From: Pseudomonas sp. GM50
Lineage (GTDB): Bacteria; Pseudomonadota; Gammaproteobacteria; Pseudomonadales; Pseudomonadaceae
Assembly: GCF_000282375.1 (NCBI RefSeq)
Contig: NZ_AKJK01000074.1
Location: 1-43,049 of the forward strand
DNA: 43,049 bases
Reading direction: 5' to 3'
Position 1 is the first letter of the stretch. Every line of letters begins with the position of its first letter. Both the position numbers and the translations under genes were made by a program. This document shows, one piece after another, positions 36,639-43,049 of the stretch. A model generated the notes under the pieces. That model ran no database searches, was not told where the DNA came from, and saw only the letters and a program-made list of their open reading frames with translations.

Positions 36639-37862
36639 TTATTTACCCATCGCCTGGCGGTACTGACGGGTACGCCGGGCGATGTACAACTGATCGAGGA
36701 TCAATGCCCATACCGCCGAAACTTGCGGTCTAGGCTTGCGCCCGCGGCTCAATCGATGAAGCTGGAACTTCACCACGGCCATGTTCGCCAGCGCCGCCAA
36801 AGGTTTGCGTTTCCAGCGAATTGGCGGCAACTGCGGGTGACTGTTCTGGCCTGCACGCCAGCGTTTGACCAGGTTCGGTTCGATGGCCATGGCCGTGCCG
36901 ATGCCGGCCATGGCGATGCCGCTGTCGAGTACCTGTTCGACGATCGCCAGTCGCCGTATTCCGCCGGTCACCATCACCGGCATGCTCGCCACACTGGCCA
37001 GTTCACCGGCCATTTCCAGAAAGTACGCTTCTCGTGCCAGGGTCCGACCGTCGCGAGCCTCGCCTTGCATGGCCGGGGCTTCGTAGCTGCCACCGGAGAG
37101 TTCCAGCAAATCGATTTGCTGGTCATTGAGCCACTGGATCACTTGCCGGGCATCGTCGGCGTCGAAACCGCCACGTTGGAAGTCCGCGGAATTGAGCTTC
37201 ACCGCCACGCAAAACTGCGGCGATACGGACTTGCGAACCGCGCTGAGCACTTCCAGCAGCAGGCGCGCACGATTTTCCAGAGCGCCGCCCCAGCGGTCGG
37301 TGCGGCGATTGGTCAATGGCGAGAGAAACTGGCTGATCAGATACCCGTGCGCGGCATGGATCTGCACCCCGGTGAAACCGGCCTTTTCCGCCAGGGCAGC
37401 GCTGGTGGCGAAGCGTTGAATGACTTCTGCAATGTCGTTCTCGCTCATGGGTTTGGGCTCGGCAAACATCTTCGAAAACCCGCCCAGATCCAGCGCCACC
37501 GCCGAAGGTGCCCAGGCTTGCTGGCCGAGGTTGGCCATGGTCTGGCGGCCGGGATGATTGAGTTGCACCCAAAACTGCGCACCACCGGCCCGGCCGATGG
37601 TTGCCCACTGACGAAAACGTTCGAGGTCTCGCTCATCTTCCAGCACCACGCCACCGGGACCGGTCATGGCGCGGCGGTCGATCATCACGTTGCCGGTCAG
37701 CAACAACCCGGCTTCGCCGTCGGCCCAGGCTTGATACAGCCGAAACAACTCGCTGGAAGGTGCCTGCCCGGTATCGGCGAGGTTCTCTTCCATCGCGGCT
37801 TTGGCGATGCGATTGCCGATGGTCTGGCCGTTGGGCAAATTCAACGCTTGGAAGGGCGACAT
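36639..37862 (-). CDS. NADH:flavin oxidoreductase, old yellow enzyme family
   Basis: A 407-residue FMN-dependent oxidoreductase of the old yellow enzyme family, TIM-barrel fold. The active-site histidine pair is in IHAAHGYLISQFLSP, and NRRTDRWGGALENRARLLLEV with VAVKLNSADFQRGGF are the family signatures. Phosphate-binding VMVTGGIR is near the end. There is no C-terminal iron-sulfur/FAD domain, so it is the short, single-domain type, with a C-terminal extension of about 60 residues (RKPLAALANMAVVKFQLHRLSRG...). Members reduce activated double bonds of alkenes, quinones or nitro compounds; the substrate is unknown. ATG 37862 follows GAGGAG. It is divergent from a MerR-family gene and probably under its control. 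Confidence 0.93.
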   Translation of the reverse strand: MSPFQALNLPNGQTIGNRIAKAAMEENLADTGQAPSSELFRLYQAWADGEAGLLLTGNVMIDRRAMTGPGGVVLEDERDLERFRQWATIGRAGGAQFWVQLNHPGRQTMANLGQQAWAPSAVALDLGGFSKMFAEPKPMSENDIAEVIQRFATSAALAEKAGFTGVQIHAAHGYLISQFLSPLTNRRTDRWGGALENRARLLLEVLSAVRKSVSPQFCVAVKLNSADFQRGGFDADDARQVIQWLNDQQIDLLELSGGSYEAPAMQGEARDGRTLAREAYFLEMAGELASVASMPVMVTGGIRRLAIVEQVLDSGIAMAGIGTAMAIEPNLVKRWRAGQNSHPQLPPIRWKRKPLAALANMAVVKFQLHRLSRGRKPRPQVSAVWALILDQLYIARRTRQYRQAMGK

Positions 37863-37889
37863 GCTTGACTCCTCATCAGTGAAGCGTAG

Positions 37890-37920
37890 AGGCTAAGCTT
37901 AAAGTTAACTTTAATGTCAA
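37890..37920 (-). promoter_or_regulatory. MerR-type promoter and operator
   Basis: On the minus strand TTGACA (37920-37915) and TAGCCT (37895-37890) are separated by 19 bases, the overlong spacer typical of MerR-regulated promoters. A perfect 16-bp palindrome, TTAAAGTTAACTTTAA (37899-37914), fills that spacer. It drives the flavin oxidoreductase gene and lies 27 bases before the regulator's ATG. Confidence 0.7.
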
Positions 37921-37940
37921 GCGTGCAAACGAGGCCCGTG

Positions 37941-38357
37941 ATGAAGATTGGTGAATTGGCGCAGCAAAGCGGCTTGAACGCCTCGCGCATTCGTTTTTAT
38001 GAAGCCCAGGGCCTGATCCGTCAGGTCGAGCGGCAGGCCAATGGCTATCGGCGTTATCCGCCGCAAGTGTTGCAAACCCTGAAGATCATCCAGTGTGCTC
38101 AGCAGGCCGGTTTTAGTCTGGAAGAACTGAAGCTGCTGCTACCGGATGCCACGACGGGTGAGGTCAATCATGACGAACTGGTGGCGAGCCTCGGGCGCAA
38201 GATCGAACAGATCGAAGCGATGCAACTGCACCTGGCCCAGAGCAAGGCGCAGTTACTGGAGGTGATCGAGAGTATCCAGGCGCGACCCGAGGGCATGGGG
38301 TGCGGTGCGAATGCCGAGCGGGTGCTGGCGTCGCTCAAGCATTCGCAGAACCTGTAG
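37941..38357 (+). CDS. MerR family transcriptional regulator
   Basis: A 138-residue MerR-family regulator. A winged helix-turn-helix occupies about residues 1-70 (MKIGELAQQSGLNASRIRFYEAQGLI, with NGYRRY in the wing). A dimerisation coiled coil covers about 75-125. The short C-terminus (GMGCGANAERVL) has one cysteine and no obvious metal-binding pair, so the effector is probably an organic molecule or redox signal. The ATG at 37941 was chosen over 37914 because the latter overlaps the operator palindrome. The gene is divergent from the flavin oxidoreductase and by analogy activates it. Its stop codon lies inside a REPIN arm. Confidence 0.9.
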   Translation: MKIGELAQQSGLNASRIRFYEAQGLIRQVERQANGYRRYPPQVLQTLKIIQCAQQAGFSLEELKLLLPDATTGEVNHDELVASLGRKIEQIEAMQLHLAQSKAQLLEVIESIQARPEGMGCGANAERVLASLKHSQNL

Positions 38358-38444
38358 GAGCGAGGCTTGCCCGCGAAGAATGCATCGCGGTTTTTCAGGC
38401 GTTACGCGTCATCGTTCTTCGCGGGCAAGCCTCGCTCCTACAGG
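38351..38444. repeat. REPIN holding both stop codons of convergent genes
   Basis: CCTGTAGGAGCGAGGCTTGCCCGCGAAGAA and the inverse TTCTTCGCGGGCAAGCCTCGCTCCTACAGG. The TAG in each outer arm is the stop codon of the adjacent gene: merR at 38355-38357 and, on the minus strand, the thioredoxin-like gene at 38438-38440. Confidence 0.85.
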
Positions 38445-38887
38445 GTACTCATTAAACGCACATTCAACAGTTCCCGCGCCCGAGGCGCGGTGCATAAAGT
38501 GCTGAGGGTTTTCTGCAACCACGGCAAGTCGTGGTGAGGTTTGCGGGCAACCTGTTTAGGCCTGAGCTTGCCGATGTGCTTTTTGAAATTCTCTTCCAGG
38601 GTTTCCCGGGTTCCAATCCCCTTGAGTTTCTTCAGCAATTTCCCCTCTTTGTAGAACAACACCGTGGGGGTGCCGGTGACTTCCGGATGCCTGGGGGACT
38701 CGCTCGTACTCAGCATGTAGACCTGCGCATGATCCTTATACTGCTCGGCGATCGTACGGAAAACCGGCTCGGCCATTTCGCAGGCGTAACAGTTTTTATT
38801 GCCGAAATACAGGATCACCGGGCGCCAGGTTTTCAGGGCCTTGCGGTAGGCCGCAGCCATGGTCTGATGGGTGGTTATCGAGCTCAT
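38438..38887 (-). CDS. Thioredoxin-like protein
   Basis: A 149-residue thioredoxin-fold protein. The active site is C-x-x-C as CYAC in YFGNKNCYACEMAEPVF, and the cis-proline loop is in TGTPTVLFYKEGK. There is no signal peptide or membrane segment, so it is likely cytosolic. The C-terminal ~40 residues are basic and extend past the usual thioredoxin end; the stop codon is contributed by the neighbouring REPIN. The ATG at 38887 (MSSITTHQTMAAAY) follows GGAG. It is probably a thiol-disulfide oxidoreductase of unknown partner. It sits downstream of the beta-sandwich-like gene on the same strand. Confidence 0.87.
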   Translation of the reverse strand: MSSITTHQTMAAAYRKALKTWRPVILYFGNKNCYACEMAEPVFRTIAEQYKDHAQVYMLSTSESPRHPEVTGTPTVLFYKEGKLLKKLKGIGTRETLEENFKKHIGKLRPKQVARKPHHDLPWLQKTLSTLCTAPRARELLNVRLMSTL

Positions 38888-38934
38888 TGAAATCTCCGTC
38901 TTCAACAAGGGCAGATGTTGTGGCGGTGAAGGGG

Positions 38935-38960
38935 CTGGTAGCCAGGTGGTTGGCTACCAG
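38935..38960. other. Perfect hairpin between two minus-strand genes
   Basis: CTGGTAGCCA / TGGCTACCAG, a 10-bp stem with a 6-base loop, just after the stop of the gene at 38973-39386. There is no T-run on the minus strand, so it is at best a weak terminator or a message-stabilising hairpin. Confidence 0.45.
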
Positions 38961-38972
38961 CTGGTCAGGGCT

Positions 38973-39386
38973 TCAACGTCGTTCGAGAACTACGTCGTCG
39001 ACATACACGCCGAAAGTTTCTAATGAGCCATCGGCCGCTTCGAGCTTGATTTTAAAACTGGTAGCGTCAGACCCCACTGAGAAGTCTGTATAAGCGAAAG
39101 TCCAGTCGTCGCTGTTGCTTAAATTGAGCTCAATGATTGACCATGAAGGTTCAATCAGCAGGCGTACTCTGCCGTAAGCACGCGGGTCAGTACGCATTTT
39201 TGCGGAAAATCGGAATGAACCACCCCCCTGGATTGATATCTCTCGATTGATTGAGCCCGGTGTCTGTAGGGCACAATAACCATCTCGGTAGTCGACTTTC
39301 TTCGCATCAATCGCTTTCCAGTGCAGGCCTGCTTCTGAAAAATCACCGTTCTTCAGCAAGTTGGTTTTTTCTGATTGTTGAGACAT
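38973..39386 (-). CDS. Beta-sandwich (carbohydrate-binding-like) small protein
   Basis: A 137-residue protein that I cannot assign to a named family with confidence. The pattern NLLKNGDFSEAGLHWKA at the start, alternating strands (SFRFSAKMRTD, RVRLLIEPSWSIIELNLS, FKIKLEAADGS) and the ending VYVDDVVLERR are what one sees in jelly-roll carbohydrate-binding domains of the CBM4/9 or galactose-binding type, where the last strand carries the D-x-V motif. No signal peptide is present, which is odd for a sugar-binding protein. The ATG at 39386 follows AGGAG. It may be a cytosolic or contractile-system-secreted protein; function unknown. Confidence 0.65.
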   Translation of the reverse strand: MSQQSEKTNLLKNGDFSEAGLHWKAIDAKKVDYRDGYCALQTPGSINREISIQGGGSFRFSAKMRTDPRAYGRVRLLIEPSWSIIELNLSNSDDWTFAYTDFSVGSDATSFKIKLEAADGSLETFGVYVDDVVLERR

Positions 39387-39497
39387 ACAAAAACTCCTGT
39401 AAGTAATGGCTGAGCTCCGATCATCATCAGCCACATTGTGATAGCGGCTTCGGAACCGGGCTGAACAGATTGGACGCCTCGAATGAGCGAACCACAA

Positions 39498-39513
39498 CTG
39501 TCAGATCTGACAG
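39498..39513. promoter_or_regulatory. 16-bp palindrome, possible regulator site
   Basis: CTGTCAGATCTGACAG is a perfect palindrome, 240 bases upstream of the predicted sigma-54 promoter and 111 bases upstream of the minus-strand gene start at 39386. It could be an operator for either side; no known regulator is recognised. Confidence 0.4.
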
Positions 39514-39752
39514 GTAAAGCAAGAAAGTCGACGAGCGGTCAGTCGTAAGAACAGGTTTCTGCGATATGGCGAGCCAGTGTGTTGCCTGCATTTTTGGCAC
39601 GTCATGCACTCGAATGTGGCCTTGCTACTCACCCTGTAGCCAGCGGTAGCGCTTTCCTATGCATGATTGTGCGTGGGCCCGGCGTGTGAATCCTGTCTAT
39701 CCATTTGAATCAATTGTCTTTCCAGCATTGGCAGGATTTTCTATCCATCCTG

Positions 39753-39768
39753 TGGCACACTTTCTGCT
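39753..39768 (+). promoter_or_regulatory. Predicted sigma-54 promoter of the ABC operon
   Basis: TGGCACACTTTCTGCT: the -24 GG and -12 GC are separated by exactly 10 bases. It matches the consensus TGGCAC-N5-TTGC at all but one position. It lies 67 bases before the substrate-binding protein ATG. Amino acid transporters of Pseudomonas are often sigma-54 dependent. Confidence 0.55.
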
Positions 39769-39793
39769 GTCTATTCCGTTGTTACATACCATG

Positions 39794-39809
39794 TTCCGGT
39801 ATAGCGGAA
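39794..39809. promoter_or_regulatory. Inverted repeat TTCCG-N6-CGGAA
   Basis: TTCCGGTATAGCGGAA, with a further ATTCCG half-site 20 bases upstream. It would lie just downstream of the transcription start set by the sigma-54 promoter, a position suiting a repressor. Confidence 0.45.
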
Positions 39810-39834
39810 TAAACACAACTCTGGAGTGCTTGCC

Positions 39835-40683
39835 ATGCATCGCCGACCTTCTTTGTTTAAAGCGTGTGTTTTTCTGTTCGCGGCTTCGGCTGCTGTCGTG
39901 GGTGTCGCCCAGGCAGCAGACAGCAAGCTCGACAGCGTGCTGGCCCGTGGGAAATTGATTGTGGGCACGGGCAGTACCAATGCGCCGTGGCACTTCCAGG
40001 GCGCGGATGGCAAGTTGCAGGGGTTCGATATTGATATCGCGCGGATGGTGGCCAAAGGGTTGTTCAACGACCCGAGCAAGGTCGAGTTCGTGGTGCAGTC
40101 ATCCGATGCGCGGATTCCGAATCTGCTGACCGACAAGGTCGACATGAGTTGCCAGTTCATCACCGTGACCGCCAGCCGTGCACAGCAAGTGGCGTTCACC
40201 CTGCCGTACTACCGCGAAGGCGTCGGCCTGTTGTTGCCGGCCAACAGCAAGTACAAGGAAATCGACGACCTGAAAGCTGCCGGCGATGGCGTCATCGTGG
40301 CGGTGCTGCAGAACGTGTACGCCGAGGAACTGGTGCATCAGGCGTTGCCCAAGGCCAAGGTCGATCAATACGACAGCGTGGATTTGATGTATCAGGCGGT
40401 GAACTCCGGCCGTGCCGACGCGGCGGCCACCGATCAGTCGTCGGTGAAATACCTGATGGTGCAGAACCCTGGTCGCTATCGCAGCCCGGCCTATGCCTGG
40501 AGCCCGCAAACCTACTCCTGTGCAGTCAAGCGCGGCGATCAGGACTGGTTGAACTTCGTTAACACCGTGCTGCATGAAAGCATGACCGGTGTTGAGTTCC
40601 CGACGTATGCGGCGTCGTTCAAGCAGTGGTTCGGTGTAGACCTGCCGACCCCAGCCATCGGTTTCCCCGCTGAATTCAAATGA
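39835..40683 (+). CDS. Polar amino acid ABC transporter substrate-binding protein
   Basis: A 282-residue periplasmic binding protein of family 3 (polar amino acids/opines). A Sec signal peptide (FKACVFLFAASAAVVGVAQA, cleaved near residue 30) is followed by the family start KLIVGTGSTNAPWHF, then GKLQGFDIDIARMVAKGLF, a signature of SBP_bac_3 proteins, and DMSCQFITVTASRAQQVAFTLPYY. The ATG at 39835 was chosen because GGAG lies 8 bases upstream and it directly starts the signal peptide; a GTG at 39826 overlaps that site. It heads a four-gene transporter operon followed by a RidA-family gene. The ligand is likely an amino acid or related amine, not identifiable here. Confidence 0.92.
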   Translation: MHRRPSLFKACVFLFAASAAVVGVAQAADSKLDSVLARGKLIVGTGSTNAPWHFQGADGKLQGFDIDIARMVAKGLFNDPSKVEFVVQSSDARIPNLLTDKVDMSCQFITVTASRAQQVAFTLPYYREGVGLLLPANSKYKEIDDLKAAGDGVIVAVLQNVYAEELVHQALPKAKVDQYDSVDLMYQAVNSGRADAAATDQSSVKYLMVQNPGRYRSPAYAWSPQTYSCAVKRGDQDWLNFVNTVLHESMTGVEFPTYAASFKQWFGVDLPTPAIGFPAEFK

Positions 40684-40814
40684 AAACTGCTGCGCTCGGA
40701 AATACTGCGTTGAAAACAGACTCGAAATGCTCATTGACTAAAGTCAACTCCGCTTTCTCGTCTGTTTTCGCCTTGTCTTTCCTTCGCTCGCGACGTTTCC
40801 AATTTTTGAATGAG

Positions 40815-40843
40815 GAGCGGGGCGGTTTTAAATCGCCCCGCTC
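40815..40843 (+). other. Intercistronic GC-rich hairpin
   Basis: GAGCGGGGCG (40815-40824) pairs with CGCCCCGCTC (40834-40843) around a 9-base loop, 15 bases before the permease ATG. There is no T-run after it. It probably protects or attenuates the message so that binding protein is made in excess of permease, as seen in malE-malF type operons. Confidence 0.6.
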
Positions 40844-40858
40844 AAGGTACTGCTGACC

Positions 40859-41521
40859 ATGAACTATCAGTTGAATTTTGCCGCCGTCTGGCGCGACTTC
40901 GACACCTTGCTGGCGGGGCTCGGTCTGGGGCTTGAGCTGGCGCTGGTGTCGATCGCCATCGGCTGCGTGATCGGCCTGCTGATGGCGTTTGCCTTGCTGT
41001 CAAAGCACCGCCCGTTGCGGGTGCTGGCGTCGGTGTATGTGACGGTGATCCGTAATACGCCGATTCTGGTGTTGATCCTGTTGATCTACTTCGCGTTGCC
41101 GAGCCTGGGGATTCGTCTGGACAAGATCCCCTCGTTCATCATCACCCTGTCGCTGTATGCCGGGGCGTATCTGACCGAAGTGTTCCGCGGCGGGTTGTTG
41201 AGCATTCCCAAGGGGCAACGTGAAGCGGGCCTGGCCATCGGGCTCGGTGAGTGGCAGGTCAAGGCGTACGTCACCGTGCCGGTGATGCTGCGCAATGTGC
41301 TGCCGGCCCTGTCGAACAACTTCATTTCGCTGTTCAAGGACACCTCGCTGGCGGCGGCGATTGCCGTGCCGGAGCTGACCTATTACGCGCGCAAGATCAA
41401 TGTCGAGAGCTACCGGGTGATTGAAACCTGGCTGGTGACCACAGCGCTCTATGTTGCGGCCTGTTACCTCATTGCCATGATGCTGCGTTACCTCGAACAG
41501 CGTCTGGCGATTCGCCGATAG
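40859..41521 (+). CDS. Amino acid ABC transporter permease (first)
   Basis: A 220-residue inner-membrane permease of the HisM/HisQ type. About five transmembrane segments are visible, beginning with GLGLGLELALVSIAIGCVIGLLMAFALL. The EAA loop that contacts the ATPase is REAGLAIGLGEWQVKAYVTVP-like (about 121-140). RNTPILVLILLIYFALP is the usual periplasmic-side signature. It lies after an intercistronic hairpin, 175 bases from the binding protein gene and 9 bases before the second permease. Its ribosome site (AAGG) is weak and close to the hairpin. Confidence 0.93.
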   Translation: MNYQLNFAAVWRDFDTLLAGLGLGLELALVSIAIGCVIGLLMAFALLSKHRPLRVLASVYVTVIRNTPILVLILLIYFALPSLGIRLDKIPSFIITLSLYAGAYLTEVFRGGLLSIPKGQREAGLAIGLGEWQVKAYVTVPVMLRNVLPALSNNFISLFKDTSLAAAIAVPELTYYARKINVESYRVIETWLVTTALYVAACYLIAMMLRYLEQRLAIRR

Positions 41522-41530
41522 GAGCCCCTC

Positions 41531-42193
41531 ATGTACGAATCCCCCAGTTGGTTGCATGAGTTATGGGTGGCGCGGGAAGTCCTGTGGCAGGGCTTTCTGA
41601 CCAGTGTGCAGTGCTCGGCGCTGGCGATTTTGTTGGGCACGCTGGTCGGCATCGTTGCCGGTCTGGTGCTCACCTATGGCACGTTCTGGATGCGCGCGCC
41701 GTTCCGCTTTTACGTCGACATCATTCGCGGCACGCCGGTGTTTGTATTGGTGTTGGCCTGCTTCTACATGGCTCCGGCATTGGGCTGGCAAATCAGCGCA
41801 TTCGGCGCCGGCACCTTGGGGTTGACGCTGTTTTGCGGCTCCCACGTCGCCGAGATTGTGCGCGGTGCATTGCAAGCGCTGCCCAGTGGCCAGATGGAAG
41901 CGAGCAAGGCCATCGGCCTGACGTTTTACCAGGCGCTGGGCTACGTGTTGTTGCCCCAGGCGCTGCGGCAGATTCTGCCGACCTGGGTCAACTCGTCCAC
42001 CGAGATCGTCAAGGCCTCGACGCTGTTGTCGGTGATCGGCGTCGCCGAGTTGCTGCTCAGCACCCAGCAAATCATCGCCCGGACGTTCATGACCCTGGAG
42101 TTTTACCTGTTCGCCGGATTGCTGTTTTTCGTCATCAACTACGCCATCGAATTACTCGGCCGGCACATTGAAAAGCGGGTGGCCTTGCCATGA
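41531..42193 (+). CDS. Amino acid ABC transporter permease (second)
   Basis: A 220-residue permease paralogous to the first one. RGTPVFVLVLACFYMAP and the EAA loop (MEASKAIGLTFYQALGYVLLPQALR) are conserved, with about five transmembrane segments. The ATG at 41531 follows AGGAG, 9 bases after the stop of the first permease. Its stop overlaps the ATPase start by 4 bases (ATGA), indicating translational coupling. The two permeases presumably form the heterodimeric channel. Confidence 0.93.
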   Translation: MYESPSWLHELWVAREVLWQGFLTSVQCSALAILLGTLVGIVAGLVLTYGTFWMRAPFRFYVDIIRGTPVFVLVLACFYMAPALGWQISAFGAGTLGLTLFCGSHVAEIVRGALQALPSGQMEASKAIGLTFYQALGYVLLPQALRQILPTWVNSSTEIVKASTLLSVIGVAELLLSTQQIIARTFMTLEFYLFAGLLFFVINYAIELLGRHIEKRVALP

Positions 42194-42981
42194 CACAAGC
42201 TCAAGTTTCAACGCAGACTCAAGCGCTGCTGGACATCCGCGGCCTGCACAAACAATACGGCCAGCTCGAAGTGCTCAAGGGCGTCGACCTGACGATGCAG
42301 CGCGGCAACGTGGTCACTCTGATCGGCTCCAGCGGCTCAGGCAAGACCACGCTGCTGCGCTGCGTGAACATGCTCGAAGAGTTCCAGGGCGGGCAGATTC
42401 TGCTCGACGGCGAATCCATCGGCTATGACGAGGTCAACGGCAAGCGCGTGCGTCACGCGGAAAAAGTCATCGCCCGCCATCGCGCCATGACCGGCATGGC
42501 GTTCCAGCAATTCAATCTGTTCCCGCACCTCACCGCGTTGCAGAACGTCACCCTGGGGTTGCTCAAGGTCAAAAAGCTGCACAAGGATGAAGCCGTGGCG
42601 CTGGCGGAAAAATGGCTGGAGCGGGTTGGGTTGCTGGAACGGCGCGATCATTACCCCGGTCAGTTGTCTGGCGGCCAGCAACAGCGCGTGGCGATTGCCC
42701 GGGCGATTGCGATGAACCCAAGCCTGATGCTGTTCGATGAAGTCACCTCGGCCCTCGACCCGGAACTGGTCGGCGAAGTGCTGAACGTGATCAAGGGGCT
42801 GGCCGAAGACGGCATGACCATGCTGCTGGTGACCCACGAAATGCGCTTTGCCTTCGAGGTGTCGGACAAGATCGTGTTCATGAATCAGGGGCGGATCGAA
42901 GAGCAGGGGCCGCCCAAGGAATTGTTCGAACGCCCACAGTCCCCGCGTCTGGCGGAATTTCTCAAGAACACGCGCTTTTAA
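42190..42981 (+). CDS. Amino acid ABC transporter ATP-binding protein
   Basis: A 263-residue nucleotide-binding subunit of the polar amino acid uptake ABC group (HisP/GlnQ type). Walker A is GSSGSGKTTLL (about 50-60), the Q-loop MAFQQFNLFPHLT, the signature LSGGQQQRVAIARAIA, Walker B LMLFDEVTSALDP, and the H-loop VTHEM. The length is normal for the family. It starts inside the stop of the second permease. It energises the transporter encoded by the three genes before it. Confidence 0.95.
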   Translation: MTQAQVSTQTQALLDIRGLHKQYGQLEVLKGVDLTMQRGNVVTLIGSSGSGKTTLLRCVNMLEEFQGGQILLDGESIGYDEVNGKRVRHAEKVIARHRAMTGMAFQQFNLFPHLTALQNVTLGLLKVKKLHKDEAVALAEKWLERVGLLERRDHYPGQLSGGQQQRVAIARAIAMNPSLMLFDEVTSALDPELVGEVLNVIKGLAEDGMTMLLVTHEMRFAFEVSDKIVFMNQGRIEEQGPPKELFERPQSPRLAEFLKNTRF

Positions 42982-43005
42982 CTTTTTCAATCAGGAGAAC
43001 CACTC

Positions 43006-43049
43006 ATGAGCATTACTCGTTACGGCACCGGCAGCACCGCCGGTGGCGG
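43006..43049 (+). CDS. RidA family protein, 5' end only
   Basis: Only the first 14 codons are in the window (MSITRYGTGSTAGG). They resemble the start of RidA/YjgF-family proteins, which hydrolyse reactive enamine/imine intermediates of amino acid metabolism. AGGAG lies 8 bases before the ATG, and the gene follows the ATPase by 24 bases in the same direction, so it is likely part of the transport operon. The assignment rests on a short stretch. Confidence 0.5.
   Translation, partial: MSITRYGTGSTAGG

Larger units (their letters stand above)
39387..39834. other. Intergenic region with regulatory sites
   Basis: 448 bases without a convincing gene. A short frame at 39659-39958 has no ribosome site and runs into the transporter gene in another frame. 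The stretch holds a 16-bp palindrome at 39498-39513, a sigma-54-type promoter at 39753-39768 and a TTCCG-N6-CGGAA repeat at 39794-39809. It is more AT-rich than its surroundings. Confidence 0.6.

Noticed and set aside
39498..39513. LexA (SOS) box
   Set aside because: CTG-N10-CAG spacing fits, but the middle TCAGATCTGA does not resemble the AT-alternating core of LexA sites.
39659..39958. 99-codon frame before the amino acid binding protein
   Set aside because: It has no ribosome site and runs into the signal peptide region of the binding protein in another frame.

Overview
The window is chromosomal DNA of a Pseudomonas of the fluorescens group. This is inferred from the high GC content, the gene set (sohB, a cysI with a DUF934 partner, metH, a fatty acid cis/trans isomerase, nfuA, an aerobic cobalamin cluster) and about a dozen palindromic REP/REPIN elements with the GTGGGAGCGGGCTTGC and GTGGCGAGGGGGCTTGCC type arms common in these genomes. 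No tRNA, rRNA, CRISPR, integrase or insertion sequence was seen. About 27 genes fill the window.

Region by region. 1-6.6 kb: an orphan HypX-like protein, a Tat-exported amidohydrolase, a histidine phosphatase with an SCP2 protein, and the S49 peptidase SohB. 6.6-10.6 kb: the sulfite reductase hemoprotein CysI overlapping a DUF934 gene, a 37-residue membrane protein, a sugar-type periplasmic binding protein and a DUF2970 protein. 10.76-17.39 kb: one 2211-residue protein with a dermonecrotic-toxin-like N-terminus, three internally repeated helical/LRR modules and a C-terminal NEL-type E3 ubiquitin ligase domain with the catalytic Cys-x-Asp. This is probably an effector aimed at eukaryotic hosts. 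17.4-24.7 kb: B12-dependent MetH with a predicted MetR box, the divergent cti isomerase, and nfuA.

24.8-34.65 kb is a cobalamin and cobalt block. Two divergent cobalamin riboswitches, separated by a REPIN, control cbtB-cbtA-cobE-cobM (minus strand: cobalt uptake and ring synthesis) and cobW-cobN-chlD (plus strand: cobalt insertion). Its product would serve MetH nearby. Two unusual features stand out. A REPIN has been absorbed in frame into cobN. The ATPase and VWA chelatase subunits are joined by an A_AAA_AAG slippery site followed 5 bases later by a long stem-loop, a textbook arrangement for programmed -1 frameshifting that would make both a short ATPase and a full-length ChlD from one gene.

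34.8-43 kb: a phospholipase D-family protein, an old-yellow-enzyme-type oxidoreductase divergent from a MerR regulator over a palindromic operator, a thioredoxin-like protein, an orphan beta-sandwich-like protein, and a polar amino acid ABC transporter operon that appears to have a sigma-54 promoter and runs into a RidA-family gene cut by the window end.
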